From positions 1 to 11,550 of the forward strand of contig CAMVPV010000010.1 in the NCBI GenBank assembly GCA_947169455.1: a stretch of DNA of 11,550 bases, written 5' to 3'. The stretch's first letter is position 1, and each line of letters begins with the position of its first letter. This DNA is from an uncultured Clostridia bacterium. GTDB taxonomy: Bacteria > Bacillota_A > Clostridia > Oscillospirales > Ruminococcaceae. The notes under the pieces are model-generated. The model did no database searches, was not told where the DNA came from, and was given only the letters and a program-made list of their open reading frames with translations. The position numbers and the translations under genes were made by a program. This document shows, piece by piece, positions 6,299 to 11,550 of the stretch.

Positions 6299-6327
6299 AT
6301 TATAGCATATAATATCGGTTTTGTCAC
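6299..6327 (-). promoter_or_regulatory. Sigma-A promoter of the cyclophilin gene
   Basis: On the minus strand GTGACA (6327-6322) is followed by a 17-bp spacer and TATAAT (6304-6299), with TG one base before the -10 (extended -10). A perfect TTGACA lies 14 bp further upstream (6341-6336), forming a TGACAAAA direct repeat with the used -35; it has no good -10 of its own. Transcription would start near 6292, with a leader of about 55 bases. Confidence 0.8.
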
Positions 6328-6385
6328 CCTTATTTTGTCAATTTTGGTGATTATTTTCCGCGGGTGTTCCGTTATGGGCTGCTGC

Positions 6386-6423
6386 AAAAAAAATACCCGC
6401 GGCTGATGCTGTACAGCCGCGGG
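6386..6423 (-). terminator. Rho-independent terminator of the SGNH/deacetylase lipoprotein gene
   Basis: A perfect 10-bp GC-rich stem (6396-6405 with 6414-6423) encloses an 8-base loop. On the minus strand it is followed by TA and eight T (6393-6386). It lies 18 bases after the TGA stop at 6443-6441. Confidence 0.93.
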
Positions 6424-6440
6424 GCGATAGATCAGACCGT

Positions 6441-8069
6441 TCAGAAGTGGATAGGGTTCGCATTGTCGAGCACATCGAACACGTAGCCCTGTTCCTTGGC
6501 GTAATCGATAAGATCCTGCAGATAGTTTACGGTAGTTTCCTTGGAATCATGCATGAGAACTATCTCATAATCACCGCTGAGGGTGTCCTTGAAGTTCTCC
6601 ATGCAGCTGTCGTAGTCGGAGCCGAGCGCAGCATCGGAGGTTGCGCAGTTCCAGTCGAAATAGGTAAATCCGCGGCGGTTCATCTCATTGATGATCTCTT
6701 CTGCGGTATCGGTGTTGAAGTTGTTGTAGCTCCCGCCGGGGAAACGGAACATCCACGGTTTTATGCCTGCGGTATCGCCGAGAACGTTATATGCCTTGTT
6801 GAAATCGGCAACGTAGGCATCGGCGGAGCTGTATATCTCCTCATAATCATGGGAATAGGTGTGTATGCCTATCGTGTGGCCATCATCACGTTCGCGGCGG
6901 AGGATATCCTCTCTGCCGTCAACGCTTTTCCCCACGATGAAGAAGGATGCCTTGATACCGTTCCTGTCGAGTATATCGAGTATATCGGGGGTGTTGTCCG
7001 AGGGACCGTCGTCAAATGTGAGATAGCATACCTTGGGGCTTGCCTGTGTGTAGTCTGCGCGGGAGGCGTACATTTCGGGGTACATCTCGCGGTAGTCGCC
7101 GGAGACCTCCACAAGGGGAGCGGCAGTTTCGGTGTCTCCGCTTTCATCCGCAAGACCCTCATCGACGGATCCGTCGGCTTCTTCGCCATCTGTATCTTCT
7201 TCGGGATCGGGAGCGCTCGTCACAGCGGGAGCACTGCTGCCGTCATCCGGGAAGTTTTCGTTATGGAAGCGTTTCTCGGTGATATGATCGGCAAGGCGGG
7301 AGTATGCGCTGTCATTGAGATGCAGACCGTCGCCGCCGTCATATTCGGAGGAGAGCCATGTGGTGCCCTCATCGCATACTGCGTCGTTTATTTCAAGAAA
7401 GTAGAGTTCTTTTATATGTGAATCGGAGATAAGCTGGCGCAGCGTATCGTTATATACGCCTATATCGTAGTGAGCGTCGCCGCCGAGGTGTTCGCTGTCC
7501 CATGAGCTGTCATGCGTAACAGGGGGAAGCTGCATTATTACGATAACACTTTCGGGCGAAGCCTCATGCAAGGTATTCACGACGTTGTTCATGCTCATGT
7601 AGTATGAGTAGTCATTGCAGTATCTGAGGTCGTTGACGCCGAGCCATATATAGATATATTCGGGCTTGTTTTCCTCTGCCCATTTTGCGGGCGTGCTGCC
7701 GGAGAACGAGGTGCCGAGCATCTCATCGGCGGAAATGCCTTCCTTTGCAAAAACGGCGCTGTTGTCGGTGCGGCTGCTCGAAGCGAAGGGAACGAGCATA
7801 TCATCGCCCACGAACATTATCTTGTGCATATAGTCCTTGCCTGCCGAGGGGGCGGGCTGAGCGGCGTCCTGTTCGCCGGAGCCGGCAGGACTTGCATCTG
7901 CGGGCTTTTTGGCTTCTGTTTTGGGGCTGTCCTTTTTTGCGGGATCTTCTGCGAGCTCGGTGTTCTCATAGACTTCGGTGCCCGTTGCCACCTCGGGGAG
8001 CTTCTGCTTTCCGCAGGCGGTGAACAGGCAAAGCACGGCTATTGCTGCTGCCATAGTTCTTTTTTTCAT
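6441..8069 (-). CDS. Lipoprotein: SGNH-hydrolase-like domain fused to NodB polysaccharide deacetylase
   Basis: The 542-residue protein starts at ATG 8069 behind an AAAGGAAG ribosome site. Residues 1-19 are a lipoprotein signal peptide, with lipobox LFTAC and lipidated Cys 19. After an Ala/Pro/Lys-rich linker, residues 80-270 follow the SGNH/GDSL hydrolase pattern: block I FVGDDM (86-91), block III LGVND (143-147) and block V DGLH (247-250). The nucleophilic Ser of GDS reads Asp 90 (GAT), so esterase activity is doubtful. An acidic linker (272-320) leads to a complete carbohydrate esterase 4 domain: TFDDG 351-355, H403-x3-H407, RFPGG 442-446, DW 472-473 and LMHDS 505-509, all needed for metal-dependent deacetylation. 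Anchored on the outer face of the membrane, it probably deacetylates peptidoglycan or another wall glycan; the SGNH part may bind or target glycan. It is a single-gene unit with its own promoter and terminator. Confidence 0.93.
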   Translation of the reverse strand: MKKRTMAAAIAVLCLFTACGKQKLPEVATGTEVYENTELAEDPAKKDSPKTEAKKPADASPAGSGEQDAAQPAPSAGKDYMHKIMFVGDDMLVPFASSSRTDNSAVFAKEGISADEMLGTSFSGSTPAKWAEENKPEYIYIWLGVNDLRYCNDYSYYMSMNNVVNTLHEASPESVIVIMQLPPVTHDSSWDSEHLGGDAHYDIGVYNDTLRQLISDSHIKELYFLEINDAVCDEGTTWLSSEYDGGDGLHLNDSAYSRLADHITEKRFHNENFPDDGSSAPAVTSAPDPEEDTDGEEADGSVDEGLADESGDTETAAPLVEVSGDYREMYPEMYASRADYTQASPKVCYLTFDDGPSDNTPDILDILDRNGIKASFFIVGKSVDGREDILRRERDDGHTIGIHTYSHDYEEIYSSADAYVADFNKAYNVLGDTAGIKPWMFRFPGGSYNNFNTDTAEEIINEMNRRGFTYFDWNCATSDAALGSDYDSCMENFKDTLSGDYEIVLMHDSKETTVNYLQDLIDYAKEQGYVFDVLDNANPIHF

Positions 8070-8102
8070 CTGCTATCTTCCTTTGTTCTTTTATCTTCGG
8101 TG

Positions 8103-8125
8103 ATGCGTCCGCTGAAGCGGCGCAT
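8103..8125 (-). promoter_or_regulatory. 5'-leader stem-loop of the SGNH/deacetylase gene
   Basis: In transcript sense ATGCG pairs with CGCAT and CCGC with GCGG, with one bulged A and a short TTCA-type loop. It lies about 10 bases into the transcript. Its last ten bases, GCGGACGCAT, equal those of the element at 6268-6292. Confidence 0.45.
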
Positions 8126-8141
8126 TTTCTTCTATATGTAT

Positions 8142-8170
8142 ATTATACATTTTCCGACACGGAATGTCAA
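8142..8170 (-). promoter_or_regulatory. Consensus sigma-A promoter of the SGNH/deacetylase gene
   Basis: The minus strand carries TTGACA (8170-8165), a 17-bp spacer and TATAAT (8147-8142), a perfect match to the vegetative consensus. Transcription would start near 8135 and give a leader of about 65 bases containing the stem-loop at 8103-8125. Strong, largely constitutive expression is likely. Confidence 0.9.
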
Positions 8171-8290
8171 GCTATCCGAAAGCTTTTTGTGAATATTCAT
8201 CGTACTGTAACCTTTTGGCGGACGCCTTATGCTTATGCTCGATTAAAGTTGAAAATTGCTGATAACTGTTCTGCACAGCCGGCTATTGTG

Positions 8291-8335
8291 ATAATAATAC
8301 CCCCGTGCTTGCTTAAAAATAACAAGCGCGGGGGT
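8291..8335 (-). terminator. Probable terminator of the FN3-repeat gene
   Basis: An inverted repeat (8299-8311 with 8323-8335) encloses an 11-base A/T-rich loop. On the minus strand the 13-position stem has one C-A mismatch and is followed by ATTATTATT rather than a pure T run. It lies 20 bases after the TAG stop. The remaining bases up to the promoter at 8170 show no gene or clear element. Confidence 0.7.
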
Positions 8336-8355
8336 AAAAGAGATCATGCTGTTGA

Positions 8356-11300
8356 CTAACGGCGCGAGAGCGGCTGCACTCCGCTGCCCGAAGGTGCGCC
8401 AAGTCTCTTGTAGATCTTGTTCTTGCGGCGGAACATATATCCCGATCTTGCACCGCCGCATCTCATTGCATAGGCAGAGCTGCCCGAAGCGGCTGTTCCG
8501 GATGCATCCGTTCCTGCTCTCGTCGCGAGGTCTTCCGCGCTGTAATAATGCACGAATGCGAACGGAGAGAAGCTCGTACACTGGAACTTCACAAGCATAA
8601 GATCATCGGTGTAGGAAACGAATGACAGTGGGATTATCTCCAGCTTTTCATCCGAGGTTATGTGCGCAAGCTGGAAATCCTCGCCGTACTTCTTCATGCG
8701 GTCGGGTATCGGCATGATGATCGACACGGAATGTCCCTCGGCGGGCTCGATATGCTCGAATGTGCCGGATATGAACAGGTCGATATCGAACGGGTAGATA
8801 TCAAAGTTCTTCAATCCGCCCGCATAATGCTTCAGCACGTTCTTCACGGCTCTTTCCGATTCCCTGTCGGCTCCGAAGCGGACATCAACATCGGTGTTGA
8901 ATGCTCCGCCGTCTGAATCAGCGGTTATCAGCTCCGTGTCGGAAAGTCCGTAGGGTGTAGTTCCGACTACATTTATCCGGTAGCCGGAATTGCCGGTCAC
9001 CGGCTGTCCGGAAGCGGAGGGCGCTGCGGATACTGCGATGGAGTAATCGCTGTATTCTTCCTGTCCGCCTACGTGCTTGTACGCTGAGACCATATAGGTG
9101 TAGGTGTGTCCGTTGGTGAGCCCTGTGTGATTGAACCCGGGCTTCGATACTACCGATACCGGCTTGAAAGAAGCTTCAAGGCTGTCATAGGAGTAAACGA
9201 CATAGCCCTCTGCATCCTTTACGGCTGTCCACATGAGGTCAATCTGTGAATCACCGGGCTTTGCGGTGAGGTCGATAGGTGCGGAGAACGTACTGCCCGC
9301 CGTGATGGTCTTCTGTATCGAATAAGGACCATATACCCTGTATCCGTTGCTGTCCTCGGTGTAGGCGCGGACTGTGTAGGTGTAGATGTTTCCGTTGGTC
9401 AGACCGTCATGGACTGCGCCCGGCTTGGAGACTTCCGCGAGCGGTACTATGACGCCCTTTGAATTGACTATGCACGCCTGATATCCCTTTGCGCCCTGAA
9501 CTGCCGTCCAGGCGAGCGTTGCCTTGCCGTCGCCCGCAGTCACCGAGAAATCGAGCGGTGCAGCCGGCGGATTGGTCTTTGCGGCGGTAGTCTGTGAAGT
9601 TGTGTTCCCGCCCTGCTGTCTGGGAGCAGTGGTGGTAGTCGTATTATTGTTCTGCTGGTTCCTGCTCGTCGTGACCGTGGTGGTCTGTGCGGGAGGCTGC
9701 GGTGTGGCAGTCCTTTCAAGCGATTTTCCGCTTACGAACAGACCGGAGCCGTTATCGGGAACTGCCACAACGTAGTATGAGTATGTAACTCCGTTGATGA
9801 CGTCCTTGTCGGTGTATTTGGTATCGGTGATGTCTGCGGCGATATTTTCAAGGTTATTGCGCATATCGCGGCGGTAAAGCAGATAGTGGGACGCTCCATT
9901 TACGGCTGCCCATGAAAGCGATACCTGAGCATCTCCGGGTGTTGCCGAGAAGTTGCGTGGAGCTTCGAGAGTGCGCGGGCTGTCCGGCTTATCGACGGTG
10001 GGATTGTTCCTGTCGTTCACGGAGCAGCTGCGTCTCAGTGATTCCACGCTGTTGCCGAGCCCGGAGCCGGGTGCGGAGCAGGCTATGACGTAGTATGTAT
10101 ATGTCACGCCCGCCGTAACGCTGCGGTCGGTATAGCGGGTATCGGTCGTATCCGCAATGACTGCTTCGGCACCGGTGCGCGTATCGATGCGGTGCACCTC
10201 GTAGCGTACAGCGCGCTTGTCGTTGTTGAGCCACGATATGTCGATCTGCGATTCGCCCGATGCTACCGTAAGGTTCAGCGGTGCTGCGAGCCTTTCGATA
10301 TCCTTCAGCTTTGCGCTCTTTCTCAGCGATTCATTGCTGTTCCGGAGCCCTGAACCTGCTGCAGGGCAGGCGATAACGTAATACGTGTAGGTCACGCCCT
10401 GCGAAACACCGGTATCTGTATAGGCGAGCGCGGTGGTATCGGTGAGGACTATGTCTGTGCCTGTGCGGTTATCGATGCGGTGGAGCTCATAGCGCACGGC
10501 GCGGGAGTCGCTCGGTGACCAGAATACATCTATCTGTGAATCGGACGGTGAAAGGATAAGATCCACGGGAGCCGCAAGTGAATCGGCTTCCTTCAGCCTG
10601 CCGCTCTTGCGGAGCGACTCGCCGCTGTTTTTCAGTCCCGAACCTGCTGCGGGGCAGGCGATGACGTAATATGTATAGGTAACTCCCGCCTGCGCTGTGC
10701 GGTCGGTATAGAACGTCTCGGCGGTATCGGCTATCACAGTATCGGAATTATTGCGGGAATCTACGCGGTGGAGCTCAAAGCGCACCGCATTGCTGTCATT
10801 GGATACCCACGATATGCCTATATCCTTTTCACCGGATGAAACGGTCAGATCAACAGGAGAAGCGACCCTGTCGTAATCGGAAACGGTAGCATCTCTCTTT
10901 GCGGAGGGGTCGCTGCGTTCGTAATCGCTCCCCGCTGCAGGCAGTGAGATTATGTAGTAGGTGTATGTCACGCCGTTGGTGACCTTCCAGTCGGTAAAAT
11001 ATGTTTCGCTCACCGTATCGAGCACGATGTCGTCGCCTGTGCGCTGATCTATGCGGTGTATCTCATACTTGTCCGCATTGGCGACTGTCTGCCATGCCAG
11101 AACGACGCACGATCTTATCTGTGTTGAGGATGTCGAAGGTGCGGGGTTGGGTGTAGCACTGAAAAAGCCGGTGCTGCTGAGCTTGGTGCCTTTGAGCCTT
11201 GACACGCCCAGCACCGAGTCCTTTATATCGAACGAATCCATATCCTCGTCCTCGGCGAGATCATAAGCTGTTCCGTCGGGAACTGCCGATACGGAGGCAA

Positions 11301-11550
11301 GCGCACCGTCAACGGGTGCATTGTCGGCGGTTATCTCAAAGCGGTATTCCCTGCCGTTTTCCAGTCCGCTGAATGTTACGGAGGTATCCGCGGTGCTCTT
11401 GCTTTCGATAACGGTATTGCCGCTGAAGCAGCTCACCGAGTAGAACGACGCGCCTTCAAAGGCGTTCCAAGAGAGCATCACACCGCCGTCTGCGGGAACG
11501 GCGGAAAATCCGCCTATGCTGTATTCTTCGCTGCGTGCGCCGAACGATAC
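8356..11550 (-). CDS. Large multi-FN3 secreted or surface protein, N-terminus cut by window edge
   Basis: The frame is open from the right edge to TAG at 8358-8356 (1,064 visible residues); no start belongs inside the window, since the first visible module is already under way. About eight fibronectin type III-like modules follow, roughly at 11550-11284, 11169-10888, 10860-10591, 10572-10300, 10284-10012, 9963-9703, 9561-9295 and 9282-9016. Modules 2-6 share HRID-type strands and GVTYTYYVIACPAAGSGL-type strands. An acidic linker separates modules 1 and 2, and a Thr/Asn/Gln-rich linker (about 9702-9562) separates 6 and 7. A C-terminal beta-sandwich (about 8979-8527), with VSIIMPIPD and FSPFAFVHYY, resembles end domains of other clostridial surface proteins. 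No catalytic domain, dockerin, LPxTG or membrane span is visible; the protein ends in a basic tail. Such proteins usually act as adhesins, scaffolds or spacers for an enzymatic N-terminus, which would lie beyond the window. Confidence 0.9.
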   Translation of the reverse strand, partial: VSFGARSEEYSIGGFSAVPADGGVMLSWNAFEGASFYSVSCFSGNTVIESKSTADTSVTFSGLENGREYRFEITADNAPVDGALASVSAVPDGTAYDLAEDEDMDSFDIKDSVLGVSRLKGTKLSSTGFFSATPNPAPSTSSTQIRSCVVLAWQTVANADKYEIHRIDQRTGDDIVLDTVSETYFTDWKVTNGVTYTYYIISLPAAGSDYERSDPSAKRDATVSDYDRVASPVDLTVSSGEKDIGISWVSNDSNAVRFELHRVDSRNNSDTVIADTAETFYTDRTAQAGVTYTYYVIACPAAGSGLKNSGESLRKSGRLKEADSLAAPVDLILSPSDSQIDVFWSPSDSRAVRYELHRIDNRTGTDIVLTDTTALAYTDTGVSQGVTYTYYVIACPAAGSGLRNSNESLRKSAKLKDIERLAAPLNLTVASGESQIDISWLNNDKRAVRYEVHRIDTRTGAEAVIADTTDTRYTDRSVTAGVTYTYYVIACSAPGSGLGNSVESLRRSCSVNDRNNPTVDKPDSPRTLEAPRNFSATPGDAQVSLSWAAVNGASHYLLYRRDMRNNLENIAADITDTKYTDKDVINGVTYSYYVVAVPDNGSGLFVSGKSLERTATPQPPAQTTTVTTSRNQQNNNTTTTTAPRQQGGNTTSQTTAAKTNPPAAPLDFSVTAGDGKATLAWTAVQGAKGYQACIVNSKGVIVPLAEVSKPGAVHDGLTNGNIYTYTVRAYTEDSNGYRVYGPYSIQKTITAGSTFSAPIDLTAKPGDSQIDLMWTAVKDAEGYVVYSYDSLEASFKPVSVVSKPGFNHTGLTNGHTYTYMVSAYKHVGGQEEYSDYSIAVSAAPSASGQPVTGNSGYRINVVGTTPYGLSDTELITADSDGGAFNTDVDVRFGADRESERAVKNVLKHYAGGLKNFDIYPFDIDLFISGTFEHIEPAEGHSVSIIMPIPDRMKKYGEDFQLAHITSDEKLEIIPLSFVSYTDDLMLVKFQCTSFSPFAFVHYYSAEDLATRAGTDASGTAASGSSAYAMRCGGARSGYMFRRKNKIYKRLGAPSGSGVQPLSRR
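9562..9702 (-). other. Thr/Asn/Gln-rich low-complexity linker within the FN3 protein
   Basis: About 47 codons encode a stretch dominated by Thr, Asn, Gln and Pro, including NNNTTTTT. It separates the HRID-type modules 2-6 from the two more divergent modules 7-8. Such linkers are common between extracellular modules in ruminococci and are plausible O-glycosylation sites; that role is inference. Confidence 0.75.
10012..10860 (-). repeat. Tandem FN3 modules 3-5, closely related copies
   Basis: Three consecutive modules of about 96 residues share the same skeleton: DLTV-S-GE, a DI-SW strand, AVR-E-HR-D-R, VIADT, YTD, GVTYTYYVIAC, GSGL-NS-ESLR-S. The DNA copies are clearly related but carry many silent and replacement changes, so they are not recent perfect duplications. 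This points to past unit duplication followed by divergence. Confidence 0.8.

Noticed and set aside
5382..6299. A 305-codon plus-strand frame spanning the regulator and cyclophilin genes
   Set aside because: It crosses two genes on the other strand, including their intergenic gap, and has no domain or ribosome site.
6447..7421. A 324-codon open frame on the plus strand opposite the SGNH/deacetylase lipoprotein
   Set aside because: It is antisense to a gene with complete domain motifs and its own promoter and terminator; it is hydrophobic and Val/Gly rich because it reads the complement of Asp/Tyr codons, with no ribosome site.
8243..8581. A 112-codon minus-strand frame at the 3' end of the FN3 gene, considered as the true C-terminus after a frameshift
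   Set aside because: It encodes no membrane helix, sorting motif or beta-sandwich continuation and runs through the terminator hairpin; the annotated frame keeps the beta-sandwich intact and stops before the terminator.
10012..10860. Regularly spaced repeats considered as a CRISPR array or DNA satellite
   Set aside because: The period of about 288 bases, diverged copies and an unbroken reading frame show these are protein module repeats, not CRISPR repeats with spacers.

Overview
The window reads as a chromosomal segment from a Gram-positive gut or rumen clostridium, most likely Ruminococcus or a close relative in the Oscillospiraceae. The basis is moderately high GC, heavy use of ATA for isoleucine, strong GGAGG ribosome sites with occasional GTG and TTG starts, a lipoprotein with a Gram-positive lipobox, Thr/Asn/Gln-rich linkers between extracellular modules, and a small-gene cluster of a kind I associate with Clostridia. 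This placement is inference; no rRNA or marker gene is present.

Layout. (i) 1-731 (-): membrane-anchored polysaccharide deacetylase, cut by the left edge. (ii) 827-2890 (+): a divergent 687-residue protein with the architecture of a sugar-1-phosphate nucleotidyltransferase / left-handed beta-helix / phosphomannomutase fusion, but with the catalytic signatures I know for this family eroded, so probably a pseudoenzyme. (iii) 2922-3401 (-): YfcE-type metallophosphoesterase, convergent with (ii) and ended by a compact terminator. (iv) 3524-4651 (+): three small co-directional genes of unknown function. (v) 4644-5750 and 5763-6236 (-): a LuxR-type regulator behind a cyclophilin peptidyl-prolyl isomerase, served by a good sigma-A promoter. 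(vi) 6441-8069 (-): a lipoprotein fusing an SGNH-hydrolase-like domain, in which the nucleophile position appears to be Asp, to an intact NodB polysaccharide deacetylase, with a consensus promoter and strong terminator. (vii) 8356-11550 (-): a large secreted-type protein of about eight fibronectin type III modules plus a C-terminal beta-sandwich, cut by the right edge.

The clearest theme is cell-surface biology: two carbohydrate deacetylases, an SGNH-like domain and a long FN3 protein, alongside folding and regulatory genes. I see no mobile element, CRISPR array, tRNA or rRNA. The observations most worth following are the multi-site pseudoenzyme, the SGNH domain lacking its serine, a similar stem-loop near the start of two separate transcripts, paired palindromes between two divergent TATAAT boxes, and a marked excess of GATATC. 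I could not identify a convincing new multi-gene defence or biosynthetic system.
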